64,000 nt of DNA, taken from NCBI GenBank assembly GCA_934702355.1, contig CAKUXX010000004.1, forward strand, positions 96,553-160,552, read 5' to 3'. The notes under the pieces are model-generated. The model saw only the letters and a list, made by a program, of their open reading frames with translations, did not search any database and was not told where the DNA came from. The position numbers were made by a program, and so were the translations under genes. Of this stretch, positions 35,038 through 44,178 are shown in pieces (the first letter of the stretch is position 1; each line of letters starts with the position of its first letter). Source of the DNA: an uncultured Methanomassiliicoccales archaeon (GTDB lineage: Archaea; Thermoplasmatota; Thermoplasmata; Methanomassiliicoccales; Methanomethylophilaceae).

Positions 35038-36146
35038 ATCACTTTCTCGATAACGTACTCCGTGGATCCGAATCCCATCTTCTCCGCATGTTCGAATGTG
35101 CTCTGCCAGCGGGTGGCGGGCTGGACGCAGGTGAATATGTCGTCGGGCTTCACACCGTTGCAGTTCCTGTGGAGCAGAGATCCCGGGATGATGGGCTGAG
35201 CCTGCACCATGTCGATGCATGCCCTGTCCAGCGCGACGGGGTCGAACGATGCCAATATCCCGACGTTGGGGACGACGGGCATGTCGTTCTCGCCGTGGCA
35301 GTCGCAGAACGGGGACACGTCGCAGATTATGGAGATATGGAAATTGGGCTTGTCCTTGACGGCGGCCATGGCATACTCCACGATCTTGCAGTTCAGCACA
35401 TCCTTCGATTCGTCGTACACGGGCTGTATCGCATCGAACGGGCAGACGGCTATGCATCTTCCGCATCCGGCGCACACATCCGGGTCTATTCTCGCCTTTT
35501 TTTCATGGAACGATATCGCATTCACTCCGCAGAATCCGGCGCATTTCCTGCATCCCCTGCACATTTCCGCATCCACGCTCGGCTTCCCTGCTGAATGCAT
35601 CTCGAGCTTGCCGCGACGGGAGCCGCATCCCATGGACAGGTTCTTCAGAGCGCCTCCGAAGCCGGCCTGCTCATGGCATTTGAAATGCGATATGGTTATG
35701 AGGACATCGGAATCCACTATGGCCCTTCCGATCTTGGCGTTCTTCACATATTCTCCATCGATAGGAACTTCGACGTCATCGGTACCTTTGAGGCCGTCCG
35801 CGATGACGATCTGACATCCCGTGGTCATCGGTCCGAAGCCGTTCAGGTTGGCGGTGTCCATGTGCTCGATGGCGTTCTTCCTCCTTCCTACGTACAGCGT
35901 GTTGCAGTCGGTCAGGAAAGGTATGCCGCCCTTCTCCCTCACGATGTCGGCTACGACCTTCGCATAGTTCGGCCTGAGGAACGACAGGTTGCCGTACTCC
36001 CCGAAGTGGATCTTGAGAGCTACGAACTTCTTTTCCATGTCTATGTCGCAGATGCCCGCGGCACGGATCACGCGCTCCAGCTTCATCAGGAGGCTGTCGC
36101 CGACTTTGCAGCTCATATCCGTGAAGAACACTTTGGATTGGACCAT
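35034..36146 (-). CDS. DUF362 protein with 2x[4Fe-4S] ferredoxin domain
   Basis: About 370 residues. The main part is a DUF362 domain (KIHFGEYGNLSFLRP, SHFKCHEQAGFGGALKNLSM). Between about residues 190 and 245 two ferredoxin motifs are inserted (CRGCRKCAGFCG and CAGCGRCIAVCP). DUF362 proteins are iron-sulfur proteins of unsettled function, common in anaerobes. The frame is open to 36167; MVQSKVFFTDMS at 36146 is the more usual start. It precedes and overlaps the small SWEET-like gene. Confidence 0.85.
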   Translation of the reverse strand: MVQSKVFFTDMSCKVGDSLLMKLERVIRAAGICDIDMEKKFVALKIHFGEYGNLSFLRPNYAKVVADIVREKGGIPFLTDCNTLYVGRRKNAIEHMDTANLNGFGPMTTGCQIVIADGLKGTDDVEVPIDGEYVKNAKIGRAIVDSDVLITISHFKCHEQAGFGGALKNLSMGCGSRRGKLEMHSAGKPSVDAEMCRGCRKCAGFCGVNAISFHEKKARIDPDVCAGCGRCIAVCPFDAIQPVYDESKDVLNCKIVEYAMAAVKDKPNFHISIICDVSPFCDCHGENDMPVVPNVGILASFDPVALDRACIDMVQAQPIIPGSLLHRNCNGVKPDDIFTCVQPATRWQSTFEHAEKMGFGSTEYVIEKVI

Positions 36147-36339
36147 GAGGCTTCGATTGACAAGCATCTAATAATCATTTGCGGGAGGAGTAAAGTTCCC
36201 ACGAAGGACTTGTTTGACCCGTATGCGACACTGGATATGCCATATTATCTCTGTCGAAACACAGTAGTAAAAACGGCCGGGGTCGATTTGAAATATGGAA
36301 TCATTATGTTATATTCGCGGCTGGTCCGCGGTGATTAAG

Positions 36340-36765
36340 ATGTATAGCATGAGTCCTTATTCAGGCCCCCTCCTCTCGGACGAGGAGTCCATCAGGAAAT
36401 ACAACGATGAGAAGCAGTGGGGACTGCATATCGCCATAGATCTCGGCGAGTGCGACCACCAGAAGATCTCGGATGGCGAGTACATCAAACAGTTCGCCAT
36501 CGATCTGGCTGAGCACATCAAGATGAAGAGGTACGGAGAGCCCATCGCCGTCAGGTTCGGAGCCGAGCCCAAGGTAGAGGGATACTCCCTCCTTCAGCTC
36601 ATCGAGACCTCCTGCATCGCGGGACACTTCGCCGAGGACACCGACAGGGCGTTCATCGACGTCTTCTCCTGCAAGGAGTTCCCTCCCGAGGCCACTGCAG
36701 AGTACTGCAAAGACTACTTCGGCGCGAAGAAGATGCAGTACGCCACCCTTTTCAGAGACATCTGA
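36340..36765 (+). CDS. S-adenosylmethionine decarboxylase-like protein
   Basis: A 141-residue member of the SpeD family, whose active members cleave themselves at a serine to make a pyruvoyl cofactor and then decarboxylate AdoMet for polyamine synthesis. The core LIETSCIAGHF near residues 88-97 aligns with the SpeD cleavage block LxESHxSxHT, so Ser91 is kept but the flanking Glu and His are Thr90 and Cys92. FIDVFSCKEF then matches the DVFTC box. A GGTGAT site precedes the ATG at 36340. Whether the protein self-processes normally is uncertain. Confidence 0.75.
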   Translation: MYSMSPYSGPLLSDEESIRKYNDEKQWGLHIAIDLGECDHQKISDGEYIKQFAIDLAEHIKMKRYGEPIAVRFGAEPKVEGYSLLQLIETSCIAGHFAEDTDRAFIDVFSCKEFPPEATAEYCKDYFGAKKMQYATLFRDI

Positions 36766-36781
36766 TCGGGATCAAACCACC

Positions 36782-36810
36782 GGGGCTCCGGCCCCATGTA
36801 TTTTTATTCT
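36782..36810 (+). terminator. terminator after the SpeD-like gene
   Basis: GGGGC and GCCCC pair around a TCCG loop (36782-36795), followed by the T-rich ATGTATTTTTATTCT. Confidence 0.65.
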
Positions 36811-36912
36811 ACTCATATCGGATGCGTAATCCGTCCATATCTGCCGACTTGATGCAGTGATATATCCGCCGACCAGAGCGTTCCATGATGTCATCTGGGG
36901 TTCCCATGAATG

Positions 36913-36961
36913 ATGGGGTAAAAACAATACTAATTATCCTAATGAGGAACAAATACCCCAT
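36913..36961 (+). promoter_or_regulatory. nested inverted repeats upstream of the ABC importer
   Basis: ATGGGGTA (36913-36920) and TACCCCAT (36954-36961) enclose a smaller dyad, TCCT-AATG-AGGA (36937-36948). The inner dyad with its flank, TTATCCTAATGAGGAA, closely resembles TTATCCTGATTAGGAT at 47493-47508. It lies 46-94 bases before the binding-protein start and could be an operator or a structured leader. Confidence 0.45.
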
Positions 36962-37006
36962 TAAGGTTATAACGAATGCAGTCCAATCAGCCGACAGGTG
37001 ATTGTT

Positions 37007-38230
37007 TTGAATAACAAAATCGTCGCAGTCGCCATCGTTGCTGTAGTGGCAATCGCCGCAGTGGGCGTTTACTTCGTCCTTAACAACGATGATGACTCAG
37101 AAATGAACGTCATCGGAAGGGTCAACACCGATGGTTCCGGAATCTTCGTGGTCCCCGGAACAGAGGGTGCCGATAAGATGGCCAAGATCGTGAACACAGT
37201 GGAAGAACCGTCCGAGCCCCACTTCGGAGTGAGCGGCAAATGGGTCGTGTTCGACAAAGAGGCCTGGGGAGGCAAGATCATCACCACACCCGGACCCGCC
37301 ACCATCCAGCATGTTCAGCTCAAACAGATCGCTGACACGATGGGACTCAAGTTCGTTCAGTACCAGAACGGTACCACCGTCAGCAATGACACACTCTACT
37401 TCCACCCCGGAGTCGGAAACTATGCCAAGTTCAAGTCCGAGGCACTCAATCTGAACCTCACCGGCGGAATCATGTGGGAGCCCCAGTTCTCCATCGCCCA
37501 GATACAGGGTAGCTGTCTGCCTGTTGCGACCACCAACGACCTGTTCCCCGGACACACATGCTGTGTCGTGGCTTCCAGTCACGCATACACATCCTCTCAC
37601 GAGGACGAGACCGTCCGTTTCCTCGCCGCATACATGAAGTCTGTCGACTTGATGACTGCCGCGATCGAAGCAGGTTCCGGAGCGGAATACGACAAAGTTT
37701 TCGAGGTTGCCAGAGAGAAAGTTTCAATGACCGGCCTCACCGTTGAGCAGAAGAACGAAGCGATCAAAGATGCATTCAATCTTGTCGTCTACAAGTATGC
37801 CGATGATGTGAACGCTGACGATCCCCTTGCCCAACTCAAGAAGGACATGGCGGATGTGGCAAACAGCATGTACGAGTCCAAGCAGGTCGGAAAGACAATC
37901 TCTGATCTCGGTATGACCGAAGAGTCATACGGGAACGCGGTCGTTGACAGCTCCTTCATGAAGAAGGCCCTGACCTACGAGAAGAAGGACAGCTATGACA
38001 CTGCCAAGATCAATGTTGCGATCATCGAGGGTGACATCCACCAGCTGGCCATCCATTATGGAATCGCTCTTGGAATCTTCGCAGAGTATGGAATCGATAT
38101 CGAACTGAGCGGACAGAGCGGAGGACCTCAGGTCTTCACAGCGATATATAATGGTAACAGTCAGTTTGGATTCATCGGAGCACCTCCTTTCACCATCAAC
38201 TCAATAAACCAGGGCATAATATCGGCCTGA
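37007..38230 (+). CDS. ABC solute-binding protein (SsuA/NMT1-like) with permuted lobe order
   Basis: About 407 residues: an N-terminal membrane anchor (VAVAIVAVVAIAAVGVYFVL), then what is normally the second part of an SsuA/TauA-like binding protein (NVIGRVNTDGSGIFV, TTPGPATIQHVQLKQIAD, IMWEPQFSIAQIQ), and at the very end the part that normally comes first (NVAIIEGDIHQLAIHYGIAL to GFIGAPPFTINSINQGI). The stop falls where the canonical protein would continue. This is a circular permutation or the remnant of a tandem pair. Start is TTG 37007, six bases after AGGTGA; a GTG at 36998 is the alternative. It heads an operon with permease and ATPase for sulfonate-, nitrate- or taurine-type substrates. 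Confidence 0.82.
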   Translation: MNNKIVAVAIVAVVAIAAVGVYFVLNNDDDSEMNVIGRVNTDGSGIFVVPGTEGADKMAKIVNTVEEPSEPHFGVSGKWVVFDKEAWGGKIITTPGPATIQHVQLKQIADTMGLKFVQYQNGTTVSNDTLYFHPGVGNYAKFKSEALNLNLTGGIMWEPQFSIAQIQGSCLPVATTNDLFPGHTCCVVASSHAYTSSHEDETVRFLAAYMKSVDLMTAAIEAGSGAEYDKVFEVAREKVSMTGLTVEQKNEAIKDAFNLVVYKYADDVNADDPLAQLKKDMADVANSMYESKQVGKTISDLGMTEESYGNAVVDSSFMKKALTYEKKDSYDTAKINVAIIEGDIHQLAIHYGIALGIFAEYGIDIELSGQSGGPQVFTAIYNGNSQFGFIGAPPFTINSINQGIISA

Positions 38231-38249
38231 TTAAGGATGGTGACATCGG

Positions 38250-39068
38250 ATGACCGTTCCGGGATTCAAGTACGACGAGCATAACAAGTACCAGAGGTGG
38301 GCGAGGACACTGCTGATAACAGTGGTGTCCCTTTCACTGTTCCTGCTGTTCTGGTGGGGTATAGCATCCGCCAGGATATTCGAGACCATACCCCTGCCTC
38401 AGGACACGTTCCGCGCGTTGTCTGATCTCATACAGAACGGGAATCCCGTATCCGGGCTGTCCCTGGGCGTCCAGGTGGGGTCCAGTCTGACCACATTCGC
38501 CAAAGGAACCCTTTTGGCATTGATCGTGGCCATTCCGCTGGGCCTCCTGCTCGGATATGTGAAAATACTTAGGGAGCTTGCGACCCCGATCATCGAGGTC
38601 CTCAGGCCTATCGCACCGATAGCCTGGGCTCCTATTTTCATCGCAACCAAGGCGCTGGGATTTGAATGGGGTCCCGCCCTTGTGGTGTTCATGGGGATGC
38701 TGTTCCCCATCCTCACCAACACGATCTTCGGTGTCGAGAGGATCGATCCCGGATGGATCGACGCATCCAAGACACTCGGGGCCAACAGGTTCCAGATCTT
38801 TGTGAAGGTCGTCATCCCCGCATCGGTTCCGTACATCCTCAACGGTTTCAAGGTCGCCCTGGGAATCGGATGGATGTGTATCGTCGCCGCGGAGATATTC
38901 GCCACATCACTGGGGGGCATAGGTTACTTCGTCTACCAGATGGCGCTGAATTTCTACTGGTCGTACGCGTTCGCAGGCCTAATCGTCATAGCGGCCCTCG
39001 GACTCCTGACCACAGGCGTCGCCGAACAGGTTTCCAAATACGTATCGCGCAGGATGGGATTGGAATGA
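38250..39068 (+). CDS. ABC transporter permease (SsuC/TauC-like)
   Basis: A 272-residue permease with six or seven membrane helices. The EAA-type coupling loop is visible around DASKTLGANRFQIFVKVVIP, matching the sulfonate/nitrate/taurine import family. GGTGA lies six bases before the ATG. It works with the binding protein before it and the ATPase after it; its stop overlaps the ATPase start as ATGA. Confidence 0.9.
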   Translation: MTVPGFKYDEHNKYQRWARTLLITVVSLSLFLLFWWGIASARIFETIPLPQDTFRALSDLIQNGNPVSGLSLGVQVGSSLTTFAKGTLLALIVAIPLGLLLGYVKILRELATPIIEVLRPIAPIAWAPIFIATKALGFEWGPALVVFMGMLFPILTNTIFGVERIDPGWIDASKTLGANRFQIFVKVVIPASVPYILNGFKVALGIGWMCIVAAEIFATSLGGIGYFVYQMALNFYWSYAFAGLIVIAALGLLTTGVAEQVSKYVSRRMGLE

Positions 39069-39937
39069 TCGACAAGGATAACTACTCCGAGAACTCCGAA
39101 GAGAGGAACAGGGACCTTTACCCTCTGGACGACGGGGTCAAGGAGGAACCATCATACGAGTGGTCCAATACATCCCCTGACACACAGATCCGCATCGAGA
39201 ATCTGGGAAAGACCTACTACACGGACGATTCCGAGACCGTTGCGATAAGGGATTTCAACCTGAACGTCCGCAAGGGCGAGCTGATAACAATCGTCGGACC
39301 GTCTGGATGCGGAAAGACCACGCTTCTCAGGATGATAGCAGGTCTCCTCGAGCCGACGACCGGAAAGATACTGATCGACGGGAAGGAATGCAAGGGAACG
39401 GGTTCGGACCGCGGAATGGTCTTCCAGGACTATGCCCTGTTCCCCTGGAGGTCCGTGAGGAAGAACATAGAGTTCGGACTCGAGGTCGCCAATGTCCCGA
39501 AGGATGAGCGCAAGGTCAAGTCTGACGAGCTTCTGAGGATGGTGGGACTGGAGAACTTCGCAGACGCGAGGATCCACGAGCTGTCCGGAGGTATGAAGCA
39601 GCGTGTCGCCATCGCAAGGGCGCTCGCCACAAGTCCCGATGTCCTTCTGATGGACGAACCGTTCGGAGCATTGGATGCTCAGACCAGGAACCTCATGCAG
39701 GAGGCCCTGATTGACATCCTTGACCAGACCGACCAGACTGTGATATTCATCACACACTCGGTCGACGAGGCCGTGTACCTCTCCGACAGGATCGTGGTGC
39801 TGACCAAGAGGCCCGCCACGATAAAATCCATATTCGACATTCCGTGGTCCCATCCGAGGGACCGTGCTTCCCAGGAGTTCACAACACTCAGGAAACAGAT
39901 CCTCGAGGAACTCCGTTCAGAGAACGTAATGGAATGA
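39065..39937 (+). CDS. ABC transporter ATP-binding protein (SsuB/TauB-like)
   Basis: A 290-residue ATPase energising the importer encoded just before it. Walker A GPSGCGKTT, the Q-loop FQDYALFPW, the signature LSGGMKQRV and Walker B LLMDEPFGALD are all intact. An acidic N-terminal extension of about 45 residues before the ABC domain is unusual for this family. It starts in the ATGA overlap with the permease stop. Confidence 0.92.
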   Translation: MIDKDNYSENSEERNRDLYPLDDGVKEEPSYEWSNTSPDTQIRIENLGKTYYTDDSETVAIRDFNLNVRKGELITIVGPSGCGKTTLLRMIAGLLEPTTGKILIDGKECKGTGSDRGMVFQDYALFPWRSVRKNIEFGLEVANVPKDERKVKSDELLRMVGLENFADARIHELSGGMKQRVAIARALATSPDVLLMDEPFGALDAQTRNLMQEALIDILDQTDQTVIFITHSVDEAVYLSDRIVVLTKRPATIKSIFDIPWSHPRDRASQEFTTLRKQILEELRSENVME

Positions 39938-39944
39938 AACATCA

Positions 39945-39974
39945 GCCCGAACGGGATTGTTCTCCCGTCCGGGC
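39945..39974. terminator. bidirectional terminator hairpin
   Basis: GCCCGAACGGGA pairs with TCCCGTCCGGGC (one A-C mismatch) around a six-base loop, followed by ATTTTCAGTTTT. It lies between the ends of the ABC ATPase and the convergent metallo-hydrolase genes. Confidence 0.7.
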
Positions 39975-39989
39975 ATTTTCAGTTTTCGA

Positions 39990-40877
39990 TCACGCGGACT
40001 TCCAGACGGGAAGCCCGTCTGATACCTCTACAGAAAGTCTACCGGTCCCCATCATCCAGGAGATGTACGAGCGGACCGTGCTGCCGACGAGCACATACTG
40101 CTCCAAGGTCATCTCGAGCCCGTATGATGCGAAAAGACCTTTGAGTATGGATTCGAAGGTCGACGGCGAGGAGCATATCGATTCTATCCTGTCTGCAGTG
40201 TCCAATGCCATATCGATATTGAACTGGGCAAGTTCGGATATGTCCTCGGTGGCATCCGCATGGGCCGGAACGAATAGCGACGCCTTCATGTCCCTGACCA
40301 TCTCCAGAGTGGATATGTACGAACCCACATCGTGGATGAACGGGATCCCGTATTTCTCCAGGGTCCTCCTTCCTGCTATGCAGTCGGCAAGGAACACGAT
40401 ATCGTCCGATGTACGGAATCCGACCATATCGAACGAATGCCCCGGAAGCGGTATGACCGACATCCCTTCCGGAAGGACATCATCTGTGAGTTTCTCTGCA
40501 TCACTGGGTTGCGCCATGAGGAACTTGTGGCGGAGCTCCTTCGGAGGGAATCCCGCGTACAGCGAGATCGGCTCGAGCACGGGGTGGTTGATAAAATCGC
40601 ATTCCATCCCGTTGGCGAACACCTTGCATCCGGTCTGCTTCTGAAGGTACTGGTTTCCGCCGATGTGGTCTGCATGGGAGTGGGTGTTGTAGATCGCTTT
40701 GAGGTTCCATCCCTCGGAATCCAGGATCTGACGCACTTTCCTTCCGGCATCCTTGTCGTTGCCGCTGTCTATCAGGCATACATCGGTGTCGTTCAGCTTC
40801 ACCAGACCGATCTTCGCAGGGCTCTGAATGTAGTAGCTTGACTCGGTAATCTTGACCAGTTCGAACAATCTTGACAC
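39990..40877 (-). CDS. MBL-fold metallo-hydrolase
   Basis: A 295-residue metallo-beta-lactamase-fold enzyme. The di-metal motif THSHADHIGG gives His66, His68, Asp70 and His71; PLPGHS supplies a further His, and ADC the bridging Asp. Family members hydrolyse thioesters, lactones or phosphoesters. The C-terminal 80 residues are helical and may gate the active site. The gene is alone on its strand, so no substrate is suggested. Confidence 0.87.
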   Translation of the reverse strand: MSRLFELVKITESSYYIQSPAKIGLVKLNDTDVCLIDSGNDKDAGRKVRQILDSEGWNLKAIYNTHSHADHIGGNQYLQKQTGCKVFANGMECDFINHPVLEPISLYAGFPPKELRHKFLMAQPSDAEKLTDDVLPEGMSVIPLPGHSFDMVGFRTSDDIVFLADCIAGRRTLEKYGIPFIHDVGSYISTLEMVRDMKASLFVPAHADATEDISELAQFNIDMALDTADRIESICSSPSTFESILKGLFASYGLEMTLEQYVLVGSTVRSYISWMMGTGRLSVEVSDGLPVWKSA

Positions 40878-41084
40878 GCTCCGGTGTCTGTCATGCCCAT
40901 GCGATGTATAGTATTTTGGGCAATATGGACAGTCTGCATCCAGCCATATTCATCATCGAATAATCGATGTCTGACAAATTACATTTCATTCTCGCATACG
41001 TATAGATTGAAACATTTAGTCTGGAATATTTTACACTTGTTGGATTGATTATATAACCTGCTCCATTGTACATCGCCCGATAGT

Positions 41085-43307
41085 TTGACAAAGGCTAACG
41101 ATAAGAAACGTTTGACCGCGGTCATCGCCGTGATCGCTGTCATCTGTGTCATCGCTGGTGCATTCACTCTATCAGGAGACAAGGATTCCGACAAGCTCAT
41201 CATCGAGACGAGTCCGGATTTCCCTCCGATAGATACAATTGCTGATGGCGATTACGCGGGAGTAGAGCTCGATATCCTTCGTGCAGTGTGCGATGATATG
41301 GGCTACAAGTATGAGATCAGACAGAATTCCTTCGATTCCATTTTGATGTCCCTTCAGAATCACAAGTGCGACATCGGTGCATCTGGATTCACAATCACCG
41401 AAGATAGAAAGCAACAGGTCTTGTTCTCTGATGAGACTTTCCAGGTTCATCAGGTGGTTGTTGCCCTCAAGGGATTGGATATAAAAACTGTTGATGATGT
41501 CAGGGGAAAGGTAATTTCTGTACAGACATCTACCACAGGTTATGATTATGCTGAGAGTATAACGGACAAGAAGAACATCATGGCCCAGAAGGGCTATCCC
41601 GAGGTCATCGAGGATGTGAAGCAGGGCAAGGCCTTCTGCGAGGTCGTCGACAACGCAGTCGCGATGTCCCAGGTCGCCACACACACCGAACTGGCCATCT
41701 ACGACGTCCTTTCCGATGCTCCCGAAGAATACTTCGGATTCACTTTCGCAAAGGACAACGTCGAACTCAGGGACAAGTTCAACGCATCCCTGAAGAAGCT
41801 CACCGACAACGGAACCATCGACGCAATCAAGAACTACTACATAGAGAACAACTATCTCGAGAACACGCCCTCGTACTTCAAGTACAGGGGAACGATAACG
41901 ATCGAGACAAGTCCCGATTTCTACCCCTACGATTTCCAGATCAACAACAGTCAGGCCGGTTACACCGGTATCGACATGGATATGATGAGGGCCATCTGCA
42001 AGGATCTCCAGTACCGTCTGGTCATCAAGCAGAACGATTTCGATTCCATCCTCATCTCCGTCCAGAACCACAAGTGTGACATCGGGGCATCCGGATTCAC
42101 CATAACGCCTGAGAGGGCTGAGAAGGTCCTGTTCTCCGATGAGTACGCGGTCGTCCATCAGGTTGCCGTCGTGAAAAAGGATTCCTCGTTCCAGACGGCT
42201 GACGATCTCATTGGAAAGAAGATCGCCGCCCAGACATCCACAACAGGTGCGGCGTATGCAGAGGAGGGACTCAAAGGTACCCTTGTTCCCCACAAGTCAT
42301 ATGCCACGGCCGTTTATGAACTCATAAACAAGGCAGGTGCATCGGACTGTGTGGTGATGGACAGCAAGGTTGCTGAAGCACAGGTCGCCAACAGGCCCGG
42401 AGAACTCAGGATAATCGAGCTTCCCGACGCGCCTATCGAGCATTTCGCTTTCGCCTTTGCGAAGGATAACACCGCACTCAGGGATTTGGTCAACCAATCC
42501 ATGGCCAGGCTCAAGGCCAACGGAACCATGGATGCCATTCTGGAGTACTACGCCGAGAACATCGATAACGACGGTGTATCATCGTTCTTCGACCAGGGCA
42601 AGGGAACCGAGAAGACCACCGGAGACAGTTTCTGGGACAGGTTCAAGCGCGACTTCATCGACAACGACCGTTACTCCTACATCTTCCAGGGTCTGAAGAA
42701 CACCCTAATGATTACAGTCATCGCACTTCTGCTCGGACTGGTCATCGGTGCTGTAGTGGCCATGGTCAGGAGTTCGCACGATCAGAACGGAAGGTTCCGT
42801 CTGGCCAATGCGATATGTAAACTGTATATCACGGTCATACGCGGAACCCCTGTGATGGTCCAGCTGATGTTGATCTACTATGTGGTGTTCGCATCGGTCA
42901 ATTTGAATCAGATATTGATCGCAGGTGTGGCGTTCGGTCTCAACTCGGGAGCATACGTCGCAGAGGTCATACGTTCCGGTATCACCGCCGTCCCGAAGGG
43001 ACAGATGGAAGCATGCAGGAGTCTCGGAATGACCGACAAGATGGCAATGAAGACAGTCATCCTGCCTCAGGCCATCAGGAACATCCTGCCCGCTCTCGGT
43101 AACGAGGGTATCACACTGCTGAAGGAGACATCCGTCGCAGGATACATCGGAATCATGGACCTTACGAGAGGAGCCGATATCATCAGAGGACAGACATACG
43201 ATGCTCTGCTCCCGCTGATCGTCATCGCACTGATCTATCTCGCCTTCGTCCTGGTGCTCCAGTACCTTGTCGGAAGGCTCGAAAAGAGGTTGAACAATGC
43301 CTACTGA
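41085..43307 (+). CDS. amino-acid ABC transporter: two binding domains fused to permease
   Basis: A 740-residue fusion. After a membrane anchor (about residues 10-28) come two family 3 solute-binding domains (about 38-265 and 270-500), recognisable by the paired ETSPDF blocks, HKCDIGASGFTIT in both, and QTSTTG in both. A HisM/GlnP-type permease follows (about 530-740) with the coupling loop ACRSLGMTDKMAMKTVILPQ. Fusions of this kind present two receptor domains per subunit at the outer surface. Start is TTG 41085, about 30 bases after the TATA box ATTATATAAC. The ATPase gene overlaps its end by 11 bases. The substrate is probably a polar amino acid. Confidence 0.9.
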   Translation: MTKANDKKRLTAVIAVIAVICVIAGAFTLSGDKDSDKLIIETSPDFPPIDTIADGDYAGVELDILRAVCDDMGYKYEIRQNSFDSILMSLQNHKCDIGASGFTITEDRKQQVLFSDETFQVHQVVVALKGLDIKTVDDVRGKVISVQTSTTGYDYAESITDKKNIMAQKGYPEVIEDVKQGKAFCEVVDNAVAMSQVATHTELAIYDVLSDAPEEYFGFTFAKDNVELRDKFNASLKKLTDNGTIDAIKNYYIENNYLENTPSYFKYRGTITIETSPDFYPYDFQINNSQAGYTGIDMDMMRAICKDLQYRLVIKQNDFDSILISVQNHKCDIGASGFTITPERAEKVLFSDEYAVVHQVAVVKKDSSFQTADDLIGKKIAAQTSTTGAAYAEEGLKGTLVPHKSYATAVYELINKAGASDCVVMDSKVAEAQVANRPGELRIIELPDAPIEHFAFAFAKDNTALRDLVNQSMARLKANGTMDAILEYYAENIDNDGVSSFFDQGKGTEKTTGDSFWDRFKRDFIDNDRYSYIFQGLKNTLMITVIALLLGLVIGAVVAMVRSSHDQNGRFRLANAICKLYITVIRGTPVMVQLMLIYYVVFASVNLNQILIAGVAFGLNSGAYVAEVIRSGITAVPKGQMEACRSLGMTDKMAMKTVILPQAIRNILPALGNEGITLLKETSVAGYIGIMDLTRGADIIRGQTYDALLPLIVIALIYLAFVLVLQYLVGRLEKRLNNAY

Positions 43308-44040
43308 AGGAGAAATACTGATCGAGGTCGAGCACCTCACCAAGTCCTTCGGGGACCACGAGGTCCTCAAGGACATCAACATGACGGTCCGCAAGGGAGA
43401 GGTTATCTCCATCATCGGGCCGTCCGGATGCGGAAAGTCAACTTTCCTCCGCTCGCTCAACCTGCTTGAGACGCCCTCCGGCGGATCGATCATGTTCGAG
43501 GGAATGGACATCATGGACAAGACGACGGACATCAACAAGCTCCGTCAGAAGATCGGGATGGTCTTCCAGAACTTCAATCTCTTCCCGAACAAGACCGTCA
43601 AGGAGAACATCATGCTTGCGCCGGTCCAGCTCGGTCTCATGACCGAGGAGGAGGCATCCGCCAAGGCGGACGACCTCCTTTCCAGGATCGGACTGCTCGA
43701 GAAGGCGGACCAGTACCCCTCCAGGATATCCGGAGGACAGCAGCAGCGTGTGGCCATCGTCAGGTCCCTGGCGATGAACCCTGATGTGATGCTCTTCGAC
43801 GAGCCCACATCCGCTCTGGACCCGGAGATGGTGGGTGAGGTCCTTTCGCTCATCAAGACCCTGGCGGAGTCCGGAATGACCATGGTCGTGGTCACGCACG
43901 AGATGGGATTCGCAAGGGAGATCTCCGACCGTGTGATGTTCTTCAACGGCGGACTCGTCGAAGAGGAGAACTCACCCGAGGAGTTCTTCGGAAACCCGAA
44001 GAGCGACCGTCTCAAGGACTTCCTTTCGAAGATCCTCTGA
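43297..44040 (+). CDS. polar amino-acid ABC transporter ATP-binding protein (GlnQ-like)
   Basis: A 247-residue ATPase with Walker A GPSGCGKST, Q-loop FQNFNLFPN, signature ISGGQQQRV and Walker B LFDEPTSALDPEM, typical of the GlnQ/HisP family. It serves the fused receptor-permease just before it, with which it shares 11 bases. A terminator hairpin follows the gene. Confidence 0.94.
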   Translation: MPTEGEILIEVEHLTKSFGDHEVLKDINMTVRKGEVISIIGPSGCGKSTFLRSLNLLETPSGGSIMFEGMDIMDKTTDINKLRQKIGMVFQNFNLFPNKTVKENIMLAPVQLGLMTEEEASAKADDLLSRIGLLEKADQYPSRISGGQQQRVAIVRSLAMNPDVMLFDEPTSALDPEMVGEVLSLIKTLAESGMTMVVVTHEMGFAREISDRVMFFNGGLVEEENSPEEFFGNPKSDRLKDFLSKIL

Positions 44041-44064
44041 TAAACGCGGAGTATTCCGCATCTT

Positions 44065-44092
44065 CCCGCCCGCAAGGGCGGGTACATTTTCT
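44065..44092 (+). terminator. terminator after the amino-acid ABC operon
   Basis: CCCGCCC and GGGCGGG pair around GCAA (44065-44082), followed by TACATTTTCT. Confidence 0.7.
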
Positions 44093-44178
44093 CAAAAAAA
44101 TAGATCGGAAGACCGTATGCAATCGACGATCTGGAAAACAATGAAAGAAGTGTGAGGCGGGGGAGGACCCCCATCGCC

